64,000 nucleotides of DNA from Campanula takesimana (GCA_026119855.1 JAOWBW010000360.1:682001-746000), one strand, 5' to 3'; positions 42,227 to 56,120 are shown, numbered from the stretch's first letter. The notes: a model not told the origin generated them from the letters alone. Translations and numbers: made by a program.

Positions 42227-42859
42227 TCACTGTTCTTGTGCTAACATAGCCCCTAGGGCTTCATCATTGACAGTGAGATAGAGCAAGAGAGGCTTCTCTT
42301 CATGTGGTGGAACCAAAACTGGAGGGCATGTCAAGTAATGCTTCACTTGGTCGAAGGCTTCTTGGCACGCTTCGGTCCATTCTAGAGCCACATTCTTTTT
42401 GAGTAGCTTGAAGATTGGCTCACACATGGAAGTGAGTTGGTACACAAACCGACTGATGTATTGGAGTCTGCCCATGAAACCTTTGATTTCTTTCTGCGTC
42501 TTTGGGGGAGGCATGTCAATGATTGCCTTGATCTTGGAGGGATCGGCTTCAATTCCTCTTTTAGTAACCTTGTAACCTAAAACCTTCCCTCTGATGACCC
42601 CAAAAGTGCACTTTGCAGGATTGAGTCTCATGTTGTGTTGTCGAAGCCTTTCAAAGAACTTGCGAAGGTCGATCAAATGTTGACCGTTGGTTCCCTTTGA
42701 ATGGATGATCATGTCGTCTACATAGACCTCGATCTCTTTATGAATCATATCATTGAATAGATCCATAACAGCTCTCTGGTAGGTAGCCCCAGTGTTCCTT
42801 AGTCCGAACGGCATGACTGTGTGAGCCACTCTTCCTTTGTTGATGTGTGGGGTATGCAA
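42227..42859 (-). pseudogene. T1' reverse transcriptase lacking its N-terminal half
   Basis: Starts abruptly with TVMPFGLRNTGATYQ, then the catalytic YVDDMIIHS, LRKFFERLRQHNMRLNPAKC and GFMGRLQYISRF. The fingers and first palm motifs, including the first catalytic aspartate and the YPLP region, are absent. The preceding linker (...FLIREMGCIP) runs into RT in another frame at about 42850. The enzyme cannot be active. Confidence 0.9.
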
Positions 42860-43911
42860 CCCATTTCTCGGATCAAGAAATCCTCAGATACTATGGGCCC
42901 CTTCATTGAATACCAGTTGTTGATTGGCTCGGAGCTTGGCTGAATCTTGCTAATAGATGGGCTCTCCATTTCTGTGTTGTCGGAGATGGCATTGACTTGA
43001 CAATCGTCCATGATGGCAAATTCTTCGAACATGGAGGCTAGATCGGATAGTTCTTCCCCCACGGTAATCTTTACCTCGGATTCTATAGTCACTTTCTTGC
43101 CCCTCCACTCTCAGGGTGACATTGGAGTAGGTTCCCTTTCTAGTGCCGGTATTTCACAATCAGTGAAGATCTCGAGACCGGGCTTTTTGACGCCCTTGTC
43201 GTTAACCCACGGTTCGGAAAAGATCATGTACGGGACATCTTCCCCTTGGCGAACAAAATAACCGTTTAGTGTGTTGCGGTAAGGCCTCAAGTTGGGGATT
43301 TCATATCGTCGACCTTCTTTGCGAGCTTGGGTCCTTTGATTCTTGACTGCTTGCTCGTACTTCAAGTCATCCTTGGTAGGCTCGTATCCCAGACCAAACT
43401 TGTTCTTGACAAAAGGAACTTCCACGGGGTGTAATATCCCTTGTTGATGTTTCCCTAGGCCGAGACCGGGAAAGTGATTCATGTTCCTCATCATGTGGAG
43501 GACTTTAGGATTGCTGGGGACGCACTGTCTGTTTCCCCCTTCTTTGTCAATGGTGTTGATGCCGGAGAGAGTGGCATCTTCTATCCCGTGTTGGACTTGG
43601 TGAACGGGTTGTCCCCCATTTCTGTGGATGGTGACATTTTCAGCCATGATAGTGACTACCTCATCCCCATTTCTGATTTTGACACACTGATGGAGAGTGG
43701 AAGGCACCGCGTTAGAACTGTGGATCCAAGGTCGGCCCAGAAGTAAGTTGAATGAAGAAGGGACATCAAGTACTTGGAATGGGACGGACATGATCATGTT
43801 TCCAAATTCGATATCAACTTCTAACATTCTCATGACTGTACGGGCAGTGCTGTCGTACCCTCTAATGACTTGTGCGGAGGGTTGTAAATCGGAGCTTTTG
43901 AGCCCGAGTAT
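42860..43911 (-). pseudogene. T1' protease C-terminal part, G-patch-like segment, linker
   Basis: Counterpart of 1-748. Contains LLLGRPWIH, PGLGLGKHQQGI and FGLGYEP, then YRNTLNGYFV. A TGA at 43111-43113 stands where the plus-strand fragment has CGA. The frame reopens (43092-42860) through NNWYSMKGPIVSEDF to the RT junction. It joins the protease start at 51155 once A2 is removed. Confidence 0.85.
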
Positions 43912-46086
43912 TGTAACGACCCGAAAACCCGTATCTATTTTATTAGTAAATATTTATTTATTTATTTATGTGTGCATTTATATCTCATAATATTTTTATG
44001 CCTAGCATTTTAATTGATCATTTATGCTAGTGTAGAGTTATTGGGTCTTAGATGTTAGTGGGGAATATGGGTTTATGTGTTAGTAGGGCTAGAGGGGGCC
44101 TAGGTGTAAGATTTTAAAAATAAATCAACTCTCCCTCACCTCCTCCCTCACTTTCTCCTGCACACACACACACACACTCTTTTCTCTCTCTCTCTCTCTC
44201 CTCCATTGTTGCAAGAAAGGTAAGAAAATCTCCCTCTCATTTCCTTCATTTTGATCATCTTCCTCTCATTATTTCTTATAGCTCATTTTATGAAAAATGT
44301 TTAGATCGTCGATAGGATCGTGTAGAGCTAAGAAATTTCGAATTCCGTCATCTTTCATAAATTCCAAGTAAGTTACTTTTCCCCCATTTTTATGCTAAAA
44401 TGTTCATCACTTGTTTGAATGATGCTTTAGTGATATATATGATGTTTGGGTTGAGTTTGGAAATTATTTGGATTTTTAGTTAAATTGTGATAATATGAAT
44501 GTTGGGGTTAAATCTTAGTTTGGGTTGATAGATGCTGTTATTTAGGTCCCTTATGGGTTTATAAGTTGTTTGGGTTCATTATTAGGCTTGTTGGAAGTAT
44601 TGATTTTGAGAAATTTGTGGATTGGTAAGAAGATGTGAAGAACCCAACTACATATTGCCCAGATCGCCGACCGGGCGCCCGCCCGGATTGAGCCAGGCGC
44701 CCGCCCACCTGGCCAAATTCCTTCGACCAACCTTCTGTTTAAATGAGCGCCCGCCTGACCCTTAGCGAGCGCCCGCCCGCCCCTTGTTCCTGGAAATCTT
44801 CCTTTGATTGTTTAAGACTAGGTTGCATTCTTAGTCTAGGTTTGAGTACTATTCTATTTAACTTGTATGAGCATAGTGGAACACTCTAGGGTTGTAAAGT
44901 GGTTCCGTTGTGAGCAATTGTGTTATGGAATTAGTCTAAGTATTGTTTGGGAATGTTTGGGCATCTTATGATGTGTTCGTGATTGTTCCAATCGAATTGA
45001 TTTTGGATAAGACTTGGTCTATGGTGATTAATTGGTATGGTTCCCTACTTTGGAATCCTTGGTTGTTTATCGAGCTAGTATTTATTACTTAGCATGTATT
45101 TGAAAGTCCAGCTTGTTACTTGTGTTCGAGTCAGGCAATCGATAATGTTATAATGGCACGAGCCAAGTCCAGTATAGCATCACCCATTGGTCCTTTTTGC
45201 CTCTTCCAGATTGGCCTTGGTTGGGATGAGCTAGCTTCCTTCGGAAGTAGTCTAGCTAACTTTTTGGGTTTTGACTTTGTGTCATCTCCCCTATCATTTG
45301 TGGCATGTTACATTGTTATGGTTCCAGTACTGGGGTTGTGATCTTCAGTTGTTTATGCTGCTACGAAGATTGGTTGACTGATTGATTGGTCGGTTCTGAC
45401 CGGGGTTTTCTCTTCAGCTATTATGCTACTATGAAGATGGTTTGATTGGTTGATTGGTTGAAGCTGAGCAGCGATTGTTCTATTGGTTTGGTGAAACCTT
45501 GGCTCAGTATCCTTTGTAACGTGTTTATTTCAGTCTTATGTGCTGCTTGATGAGTTAGTCGTTATTTCCAACTGGTATGGGACAGTTGGCGATAGGGAGC
45601 TTTCTCATTTGTTGTTATGTGATTTACTTGTTCAGTTATATCGTTGATTGCATGATATTATGCCATGTAGCTGCATTAGTAACTTACTGAGATTTTATCT
45701 CACCCCGTTTCTTTTATCTCTGTTTTTCCTTAACCCCCCCCCCCAAGGAAAGCAAGTGGTAGCGTTGTGAGGTCCGTTGTAGGGGGAATCTTCTGAGCAG
45801 GTTGATCGCCTTTGGGATAGTTGCTCTTCGGAGCCTTTATGTATTTAATTGTGGGTTCGTAGTCATTCAGTGTTGTATATACGGTTGTACTTTGGGTATC
45901 TTATTAATAGTTGTTCTTGCTTCCGCGTTTGTTTCTAGTCTCCGAGTTATTATCTCGTGGAGGTGTTGTTTGATGGTATTGGTTTCATAGTTGAATTCAC
46001 GCGCCCGGTTTGGTATTTTGCATTTTGGAGATGTATATTATGTAAATTTTATATTTATGGATTTTTAGAATTTCTGGGGCGTGACA
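43912..46086 (+). repeat. A2 5' LTR
   Basis: 2175 bp. GC-rich cluster at about 44668-44780, CCAGTACTGG at 45324-45333, C run near 45737. GCTGCGCAGC is mutated to GCTGAGCAGC. Confidence 0.92.
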
Positions 46087-48485
46087 GTTGGTATCAGAGC
46101 AATGGTTTTAGATCTTGAAGGAGAATAAGAACTCTGATATTGAATAGGTTTCAATAAATGGGTGTTATAACTTTGAGTGGTTTAGGAAACTAAGTTTTCT
46201 TGAAGGATGAGGTTAAGGTAGAAGTTGGTTGGGTTATGAGTCGTGATATTGACGTCGAGTGTTTCCTTTCTTGTGGTATATCAAGTATGGGATTGGCGCT
46301 AATAGTGTGGTTCCATTGGGGTTAGTTGGTTTGAAGATGGAGAGTGTGAGTCTTGGAGGACTTGGTGTGTCTGTTTTGTAAGTGGATGATGTCTTGTGAT
46401 ATATTCGTATGTTTGTTCTCATTAAGTGATTTATGTTAAGGTGTATTCTCGAGTACGAAATTTAGTGATTGCTACTGGTATATGTATAGGGTGATTTAGT
46501 TATGTCACCTATGCGGGATATTGATGAGTTAAGTGGTATGGTTTAGCTTTCGACATGCTACGAATTTCTTGTGCGCCATCGATAGGTGGAGAATATTTCT
46601 ATATGAATATGTTTGACTTGTTTAGGAGCATACTAGGTATATATATAATGTTCAAGTTCTGTATTGAAAATCAGAAGATCTTTATTATAAGGTTGTGCTG
46701 GGAATTTAGCTTATTCAGTTGGCAATACTAATGTTGAAGCCTTGAGTATAATTTATACTAGGTGCGATATGTCGCTTGACCGATAGGGCACTTGGGTTAT
46801 ATGATGAGTTGATATGGGCTATAATACCGATAGGTGAATCAGTGAACATATAGTATCGGTTGAGTTAATAGAGTTGAAGATTCAATTTGAGAATTTCTTG
46901 ATAGGAGATCTTTCTTTACTTTTAGTACATCCACGTGAGTGCATCGGAATTGTGTAGTATGAAGAAATACATAGTTTATTATGAGTAATATTAAGAAGTC
47001 GAGTTATGATACTTTTGGAATAATTCTAATACATGACTGGAGTTGAGTTAAAGCAATACGAGTTATGAGTATATTGTGGAAGTTATAATCATTAATGATG
47101 GTGAGGGCGTTAAGTTTAAAGGACTAGACGTATTTTGAGAAGGTAATAATTTCTCTAACAATATTAAAGGCATTTTGGGTTTTAGTGAACAGTTGTCACA
47201 TGGTTCTGAATCTTTTCTTGGTGGCGTCCTCGTTTGGATTAAGGATTTGTAAAGGAAATTGAGTATAGATACTTCAGCATATTAAAGGATACTATTATTC
47301 TGTATTGGGACGGAGCAGTTTATTGAATATTTCGGATTATTAGTGATCATTTGTAATATCTTTTAGAGTGGTAAGTTGTAATATATTGATATTTATGAAA
47401 ATGAAGATTGTGAAAATTTTGGATCGTTACAGTTGCTACTTTAATGGTAATCCTTGGAGATATAATCGTGCGGTGAACATTTGGAGGATGGGAAATTTCT
47501 TTAGCTTTTCATAGTTTAAGAAGTTGAGCAAGCTCGAGATGGTTTAATGTTTTGAATTTCTGGGAAGTAATATTAAGTATGCGATTGTCTAAGGGAAGTA
47601 TCTTTACAGTATAATTAGGGTTGTGAATAAGACAAGTTTGTAGTATCTCGAGAATTATGTTTAAGAGAAATTTGGATTCTTCAACTTTGGCCTTGGGTAT
47701 GGATTTTAGTTAGGAGTGAAGATAGTGATTAAAGAAGGTTCGGTACGAGAGATTACTCTGTTGTAAGCATTATTTAAGTTACTATATGATGGGTTAAGGT
47801 GGATAATTGGGAAATTCGGGAAGAGACGGAACAAAAGTAGCTGTGGTTATTGGATCATTCGGGTATGTATTCTAAAATTCGGGTTAATAAATAGAGCTAT
47901 CTATGACTAGGGATTGATTGTGGTTTTATTGATATCGCCTTAGCAAACTATAGTTGTTTTTATGGGACCAAGTTTAGAAATGATGTTATGGGTTATCAAT
48001 GTTGGATAGTTATATGTTCTTCAAGTAGGTTGAGAAATACAAAGATTATGATTGTATTAGTTGTATTACATAAGGAAGATGACTTTTGTAGTGGAGTTGA
48101 TTCCAAATACTATTGGGATAATGAAAAATAAAACCGATGAATGTTGGTGATTTAAGGGTTGATTGAGAGCATAACGCTAATCAGGATCAAATTAGTTATG
48201 TTTCATAATTGGTGATCAAGTGATAGTCGTGGGAATTTGAAATCCCGGATGCAAGAAGAAGTTAACTTTAGGATGTTTGATATGAATATGCTTGAGATAT
48301 GTATGTGTTCAATATGTGTGGGATTATTTGAGGTATGGAATCGATGTCTGAAATCTTTAATAGGTACTTGATTTGGGGGTTATGAGTGCTATATGAGAAT
48401 CGATATTTTGTAGCCTCGTTGTGATTGTGTGTGATGATTTTTGATAAGTGAATTCGCGGGCGAATTCTTTTTAAGGAGGGTAGAT
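46087..48485 (+). other. A2 internal region, no coding capacity
   Basis: Matches 2917-5313 with scattered changes and no open frame. Primer site TGGTATCAGAGC at 46089-46100; purine tract before 48486. Confidence 0.88.
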
Positions 48486-51154
48486 TGTAACGACCCGAAA
48501 ACCCGTATCTATTTTATTAGTAAATATTTATTTATTTATTTATGTGTGCATTTATATCTCATAATATTTTTATGCCTAACATTTTAATTGATCATTTATG
48601 CTAGTGTAGAGTTATTGGGTCTTAGTTATTAGTGGGGAATATGGGTTTATGTGTTAGTAGGGCTAGAGGGGGCCTAGGTGTAAGATTTTGAAAATAAATC
48701 AACTCTCCCTCACCTCCTCCCTCACTTTCTCCTGCACACACACACACACTCTTTTCTCTCTCTCTCTCTCTCCTCCATTGTTGCAAGAAAGGTAAGAAAA
48801 TCTCCCTCTCATTTCCTTCATTTTGATCATCTTCCTCTCATTATTTCTTATTGCTCATTTTATGAAAAATGTTTAGATCGTCGATAGGATCGTGTAGAGC
48901 TAAGAAATTTCGAATTCCGTCATCTTTCATAAATTCCAAGTAAATTACTTTTTCCCCATTTTTATGCTAAAATGTTCATCACTTGTTTGAATGATGCTTT
49001 AGTGATATATATGATGTTTGGGTTGAGTTTGGAATTTATTTGGATTTTTAGTTAAATTGTGATAATATGAATGTTGGGGTTAAATCTTAGTTTGGGTTGA
49101 TAGATGTTGTTATTTAGGTCCCTTATGGGTTTATAAGTTGTTTGGGTTCATTATTAGGCTTGTTGGAAGTATTGATTTTGAGAAATTTGTGGATTGGTAA
49201 GAAGATGTGAAGAACCCAACTACATCTTGCCCAGATCGCCGACCGGGCGCCCACCCGGATTGAGCCAGGCACCGGCCCACCTGGCCAAATTCCTTCGACC
49301 AACCTTCTGTTTAAATGAGCGCCCGCCTGACCCTTAGCGAGCGCCCGCCCGCCCCCTATTCCTGGAAATCTTCCTTTGATTGTTTAAGACTAGGTTGCAT
49401 TCTTAGTCTAAGTTTGAGTACTATTCTATTTAACTTGTATGAGAATAGTGGAACACTCTAGGGTTATAAAGTGGTTCCGTTGTGAGCAATTGTGTTATGG
49501 AATTAGTCTAAGTATTGTTTGGGCATCTTATGATGTGTTCGTGATTGTTCCAATCGAATTGATTTTGGATAAGACTTGGTCTAGGTTTTAGGCGATGTCC
49601 TATAGTACCTAGAGGGTTGTTATTGAACACCAAAGTGTAGGGTTCAGTCCGGGTGTGATCATGTTCTAATAAGTGTAACCTTTTGGATTCGTTTGGGGTG
49701 TTTAGAATTGGTTCGTTATGAACGGATGTAAAGCGTGAATTGGCAATTGGGTACCTACGGTTTGATTAACCTTAAGGTGTATTCATTCGGATTTCCTATT
49801 TAGAATTCCAGGTGTGACGAGATGGTTGAGTTCATAGTCCTAGCATATCTTTATGAGTAAATGTTTAGGGTCATTTTGGTAATAGTCATTGTACTATTTG
49901 TGAGCGACCGTTTGGGTTGTTCTCTTTATGAGTAACTTGTGGGTATCATCTTTAGGATGTGTTTGATATGTGCCTTATCATGGAATCATCAAGTTTTAAT
50001 GGTCAATGTTGTTGGGCTCTCTATGAGCAATCTCGTTTATCGTTGTTGGACTCCTTGATGAGAAACTTCTTGTGTTCATTGTTGTTGAACTCTTCTTGAG
50101 TAATTGTTTGCATCTTTATGGTGATTAATTGGTATGGTTCCCTACTTTGGAATCCTTGGTTGTTTATCGAGCTAGTATTTATTACTTAGCATTTATTTGA
50201 AAGTCCAGCTGGTTACTTGTGTTCGAGTCAGGCAATGGATAATGTTATAATGGCACGAGCCAAGTCCAGTATAGCATCGTCCATTGGTCCTTTTTTCCTC
50301 TTCCAGACTGGCCTTGGTTGGGATGAGCTAGCTTCCTTCGGAAGTAGTCTAGCTAGCTTTTTGGGTTTTGACTTTGTGTCATCTCCCCTGTCCTTTGTGA
50401 CATTTTACATTGTTATGGTTCCGGTACTGGGGTTGTGATCTTCAGCTGTTTATGCTGCTACGAAGATTGGTCGACTGATTGATTGGTCGGTTCTGACCGG
50501 GGTTTTCTCTTCAGCTATTATGCTACTATGAAGATGGTTTGATTGGTTGATTGGTTGAAGCTGCGCAGCGATTGTTCTATTGGTTTGGTGAAACCTTGGC
50601 TCAGTATCCTTTGTAACGTGTTTATTTCAGTCTTATGTGCTGCTTGATGAGTTAGTCGTTATTTCCAACTGGTATGACACAGTTGGCGATAGGAAGCTTT
50701 CTCATTTGTTGTTATGTGATTTACTTGTTCAGTTATATCGTTGATTGCATGATATTATGCCATGTAGCTGCATTAGTAACTTACTGAGATTTTATCTCAC
50801 CCCGTTTCTTTTATCTCTGTTTTTCATTAACCCCCCCCCCCAAGGAAAGCAAGTGGTAGCGTTATGAGGTCTGTTGTAGGGGGAATCTTCTGAGCAGGTT
50901 GATCGCCTTTGGGATAGTTGCTCTTCGGAGCCTTTATGTATTTAATTGTGGGTTCGTAGTCGTTCAGTGTTGTATATACGGTTGTACTTTGGGTATCTTA
51001 TTAATAGTTGTTCTTGCTACCGCGTTTGTTTCTAGTCTTCGAGTTATTATCTCGTGGAGGTGTTGTTTGATGGTATTGGTTTCATAGGTGAATTCACGCG
51101 CCCGGAGATGTAAATTTTATATTTATGGATTTTTAGAATTTCTGGGGCGTGACA
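48486..51154 (+). repeat. A2 3' LTR
   Basis: 2669 bp, with the segment missing from the 5' LTR. CCGGTACTGG at 50421-50430. A short deletion near 51105 joins GCGCCCGG to AGATGTAAA. Confidence 0.92.
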
Positions 51155-51570
51155 TGTATGCCCATGACTCGGCTAGGCATTAAGTTGAGTGCAGAGCCAC
51201 CGTCTACTAGAACCCTTGAGATGGGTCTCCCCCTTGCCCTTACTTTGAGGTAGATGGCTTCGTTGTGTTCGGACCCAAATAGCGGGAGGTCCATGTCGGC
51301 AAAAGTGATGACATTACCGAGGTGAATGTGACCTATCATTGCTGTGAGGTCCTCGGGTGTCGTGTCGGGAGAGACTGATGTATCATCCAAGTTCTTGATG
51401 ACGAGGTCTCGGTGTTTCTTTGATGATGCAATAAGGTCCCAAATGGATATGTTGGCTTGCGTCTTCTTGAGTTGTGTTAACAAAGGATCTTCGGGTATGT
51501 CGCATGCTTGCAATCTTTGAGAAGAGGTGCTGGTTGCTGCAGTATTGGGAGGGATTGTGCTCGTTGTTAC
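51155..51570 (-). pseudogene. T1' protease N-terminal part
   Basis: Open from about 51513 to the A2 junction, with VDGGSALNLMP. It keeps the CGA codon that became TGA in copy 1. A shared stop (TGA at 51571-51573) separates it from gag. Confidence 0.82.
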
Positions 51571-52672
51571 TCAGCCACTGCGAGTGAGCACGTTCACGGT
51601 CCCTTGTAGCTTCTTCTTCCTATTCTCTAAGACTTCCCTCATAATCTCATCATAAGTCACAACATAACAAGAATTATCAAGTTTATTCATATCATCGGAG
51701 CCCTCATTCACAATTGGGATCGAATGAGTGGTTCCTTCAAACTCTCCTACCTCTATTACATTGACACCACCCTCATTAGGGATTATGAATTCCTTCTTGT
51801 CTATGAGGTCTTGGATGGTGTTGCGGATGGAGAAGCAATCCTCGGTGAGGTGGACGGTGCATTGATGGTAGTCACACCATTTGTGGTGAGCATGATTGGC
51901 ACGGAGCGGTTGTGGTTGCTTGTACCCTTGAAGAGGGGTGATTTGTCCCTTGGCTTTTAGAGCTTCATAGGCCTCGGTGATGGTCATTCCGTTGAGAGGA
52001 TTGTAGACGCGGTCTTTTTAGAACCGCTTGCCTTGTGGTGGGGGAACCTTCTTGTAATTCCCCTTGTCCGTAGTAACGGCATTGACAGAAGCCTCTTTGT
52101 TTGAACTAGAGGCGGCCTTGTATCGGTAAGTAGGATTGGCCTTCTTAATCTCCTTGAGCAACTCATCCATGCGTACCCCCGCCTCATACATTTGGGAGAA
52201 TTCGAAGTAGCAAGCCCCACTTAGGTGGGTGCGGAGATCAATCTTGAGACACTTGAGAAAGATGTCCATTTGTTCTTTTGGGTTTGGCCTCTCAAAAATT
52301 TTAGAGAGCTTGTCATTCCATCTCCTTGTGAAGTCAATGAAGGACTCGTTGTCTCTTTGAGTGGTATTCTCGAGCTCTTTCCTTGTGGGCCGGTGAGTGG
52401 TGTTGCCTTGATATTGATTCTTGAAGGCAAGCATAGCGGCATCCCAATCAAGACGGACAGTGAGCGGGAGAGTTGCATACCAATCCTTAGCCACCCCCTC
52501 GAGGGTGAGAGGAAAGCATTGAGCCATAACTTTTGGGGACACCTTCTTCGGAACCATAGCCCAAATGTAAGTCTCGATGTGGGCCATCGGGCATGAGTTG
52601 CTCTTAAACTTGCTAATGTCGGGCATCTTGAATTTGTCGGGAAGAGTGGCCATCGTGCTCATGAGGGTGGAT
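51571..52672 (-). pseudogene. T1' gag, central and C-terminal parts
   Basis: Gag core (52662-52018) and zinc-knuckle piece (51987-51571, CDYHQCTVHLTEDC). The G before the second histidine has become V here. The TAA after KRF is shared with copy 1. Interrupted at 52672 by element C. Confidence 0.85.
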
Positions 52673-54935
52673 TGTCACGACCCGAAAACTAGGCTCTATT
52701 TTATTAGTAATAAATAATCATTATTTATTTAATTGCTTATTTATTGGTTTAAATTATTATTTATTTAAATATTTATGTGTGCACTTTATGTGTTATAATA
52801 TTTATGCCTAGCATTTTATTTGAGTCATTCGGGTTAGTGCAGTATTGTTGGGTCTTAATAGTTAGTAGGGAGTGTAAGTATTTGTGTGTAGTGTAGTGGA
52901 GGGGCCTGAGTGTAAGTTTTGGGAAATAATTCCCATACACCCTCTCTTCTCCCTCACCTCTCCCTCACTTTCCAGCCATTTCTCTCTCTCTCTAGCTCAT
53001 TGGGTAAGTTTTTCTTCCTCTCACTTCTCTCTTCATTTCCATCATCTTCCTCTCATTATTTCTCATTTCTTAAAACATGAAACGTGTTTAGATCGTCGCT
53101 AGGATCGCGTAGAGTCAAAAAGATTTGAAATCCATCAACTTTGAGAATTTGCAAGTAAGTTACTTTTCCCCCATTTTGCTAAAAATGTTCATTCCATGCT
53201 TAGTTGATACTATGATTACCATTTCTTGCTTCTTGTGTTGATTTTGAGATGATTTGCATTTTATCCCATTTTGTGAAGTTTTGGTGTTGAATCATCCCTT
53301 GGATTGAGTAGATTAAATGATGTTTTATGAGTTGTTTTAGGTATATAGGGTGTTTGGGTATCTTAGTATACCTATTAGAAGCATTTGGGTTTGATTTATG
53401 TTGTTGGGTGGAAAATTTGGGAGAAACCCAGTTGGTTTTGGCCGTTTTCCGGCGACCTGGGTGCGTGGGCGACCGCCCATGATGGGTTTGGGCGACCGCC
53501 CATGAGATCAGTTAATCCAGAGAATCTGAGCAAAGTGAGTAGGCGACCGCCCACTTTTGGGTTGGGCGACCGCCCAGGAAGTCAGTGGGTTTTGGGCTTG
53601 GGGTTGGGTTTTGGGCGACCGCCCAGACTGGCTATGGGCGACCGCCCATACCAGCTGTTCTGAGCCTCTTTGTTATTGAATTGTTTTAAGGTCCAAGCCC
53701 GATCTAGGCTCGAAGTATCACCCTAGTTGACTTAAGTTAATGTTGTGGAACACTTTATTGTTCGAGAATGATCCCCTTGTGATCGATTGTGATATGGAAT
53801 TTGATTAAGTATCATTTTGGGAATGTGGTCATCTTTGATGCACGGTTTGTATTGGTTTACCTTTGTGGTGATTTAATTGGAATGGTTCCCTACTTTGGAA
53901 CCTTAAGTTGTTCATTCATGCTAAATTATTATTACTTAGCGTTCATTTGGAAGCCCAGCTGGCATATTTGTTGCATCGGGCAATGGGAAGGATTATAATG
54001 GCAAAGCCAAGTCCATTATAATCTTGACCATTGTTTTGCCCTTACTATACCCCTTCTCCAGATTGGCCTTGGAAAGGATAAGTCAGCGTTCCTTTGTGAA
54101 TGTATCTGGCTAACGGGCATGACTTTGTGTCATGGTCCTTGTCCTTTGTGACACTTTTATGATTTGGTTCCGGTACCGGGGTTTTCTCTTCGAGCTTTCA
54201 TGCTGCTATGAAGATGTTGATTGTTGATCATTGAAGCTGCGCAGCGATCCTTTATTTGGATGATCCGGTTTGGAAAACCTTGGCTATGTATCCACTTATG
54301 AGTGTTTATTTCAGCTTTATGTGTTGCATGATGAGCTGGTCGTTATTTCCAACCGGTATGGGACGGTTGGCGATAGGGAGCCTCTCATTTGTTGTTATAT
54401 GCTTATTTATATGGTTGATTATTGGATGTTACTGTTTGACAGCATGTCACTTATTATTTCCGCTGCTATCTATCATGTTAATTGCTATTGGTCATTGCAT
54501 ATTAGCATGTCATGTAGTTGCATTAGTAACTTACTGAGATTTTATCTCACCCCGTTTATTTCCATCTTTGTTTTTCCTTAACCCCCCCCCAGGAGGAAAA
54601 GGATTAGGATTCGCGGATCGAGGAGGACGTCGAGAGGATTGAGATTTTGGGGCAGGTTGTTATGGATCGGTTTACATTATGTAAATGTATAACCTTTTGG
54701 GGATAGTTTTACCATTATTGACGTCATTAAGAATTGTAATATTTTGTATCTTGGGTGTGAGCTTGTGGAGCTTACACTAGTTGTTGTATGGTGTTGTTAA
54801 ACTTGGATTTTCCAAACCTTGTATTAAAAATATTTTGGGTCAAAATGGAATTTTTAACTTCTATGTTTTAGAGTTTTGGTTTTAAGTCGACGTCCAGCTC
54901 GCGGTCTCGGGCCCGCGGGGTTCGGGGTCGCGACA
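52673..54935 (+). repeat. C 5' LTR
   Basis: 2263 bp, TGTCACGACCCG...GGGTCGCGACA. Six TGGGCGACCGCCCA-type dyads at 53465-53650, CCGGTACCGG at 54170-54179, GCTGCGCAGC near 54236, C run near 54582. Confidence 0.93.
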
Positions 54936-55055
54936 GGTTGTATCAGAGCCATGGTTTGGCTCTAAGTATAAGTCTAGGTGGATTAGTATGACCTAGGTGG
55001 GTAGTTGTGTTCGGAGTGAGTAACGGTTAAGGTTTTATGCAGGTATTTATTTGTG
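54936..55055 (+). other. C primer site and short leader
   Basis: TTGTATCAGAGC at 54938-54949 is one change from the tRNA-iMet complement. The leader matches that of B (GGTTTGGCTCTAAGTATAAG). Confidence 0.75.
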
Positions 55056-56120
55056 ATGGCTAAAAGAAGAGCGGGTGGAAGTGCTAGTGGGACTCAGAAT
55101 CAGAATGGTCTATGGGAAGAAAACCGTGTAATGCTTCAGGACAGGTTTGAAGCGGCCGTGAAAGCAATTTATGGCCAAGGGCCGAGAGAGGAACATGTAG
55201 CACCTTCGCGATATGGGTTGGAGCAGTTCTTAAAGTTGAAACCAAGTGAGTACGACAGTGAGCCGGATGTGAAGAAAGCCAAGTTATGGATAGAATCGAT
55301 GGAGAAAATCTACGAGGTCTTTGGTTACACTGATGAGGATAGGGTTCTGTTTTCAGCTTATAAGCTCGTGGGGACTGCGGAACATTGGTGGAAGGCACTG
55401 AAGACCAGTTGGGATGCGACTCTTGTACCATATCCTTGGGAGTGGTTCGTGAGGAAATTCAAGGATCATTTTGTATCTCTAGTAAATTAAAACCGGAAGG
55501 AGATCGAGTTCCTCAGCTTGGAGCAAGGCATGATGTCGGTAGCACAGTACTCGGCTAAGTTCGCTGAGTTAGCCAGGTGTTGTGACTACCTAGTGCGGAC
55601 CGAGGAGCAGAAAGCGATGAGATTGATCAGGGGTTTGAAGACAGCCATTAGGACTCAACTTTTATCCCAAAGAATTCAACCTTTTCAGGATGCGGTGGAT
55701 CGAGCCTACTTGATTGAGCAGGATATTGGGGAACACAAAAGGAAGACTGAGATGGTTAACCCGGGTAAGCAAGGAGGGCAGAGTACGTCACAACAGCAAC
55801 ATTCAGATAACAGAGGTAATTCTGGAGTGTAAACTCGATTCAGAAGGCAACTTCAAGGGCAACCAACAGTAGGAAATCGAGGTTCTAATAAGGGGACACG
55901 AAATAGGAAAGTCTGCAGCTTCTGTCAGAGGATAGGACACTCAGAAGACAAGTGTTGGAAGAAACAAGGAAGATGTGTTAATTGTGGTCGGTTTGGGCAC
56001 TTTGCGAGAGACTGTACTAAATTCAGATATCAATCATCGGGAAGTGGAGCTGGTACTGCACAGGGTCAGAAGAGAGATGCTTCGGGGAACCCTAAGGTAT
56101 AGGGCAGAGTAATTGCGATC
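55056..56120 (+). pseudogene. C gag remnant
   Basis: Homologous to B gag from its ATG (MAKRRAGG). TAA at 55488-55490 falls after FVSLVN, a second stop after NRGNSGV at about 55830, and a third near 56100. Core motif TAEHWWKALKTSWD is present, as are both zinc knuckles. The second, CVNCGRFGHFARDC, keeps the histidine lost in B. Confidence 0.88.

Larger units (their letters stand above)
43912..51154 (+). mobile_element. A2: non-coding LTR element, duplicate of A1
   Basis: Same position in the host frame and same flanks as A1. LTRs 43912-46086 and 48486-51154, primer site 46089-46100. The 5' LTR has the same roughly 535-bp gap as A1, and the 3' LTR has an extra small deletion near 51105. It was duplicated with its host and did not insert separately. 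Confidence 0.95.

Noticed and set aside
52884..54581. Several 70-100-codon frames in the C LTR
   Set aside because: Identical frames in the second LTR (58140-59837) reflect LTR identity. They lack domains and cross the GC-dyad and promoter-like sequence.
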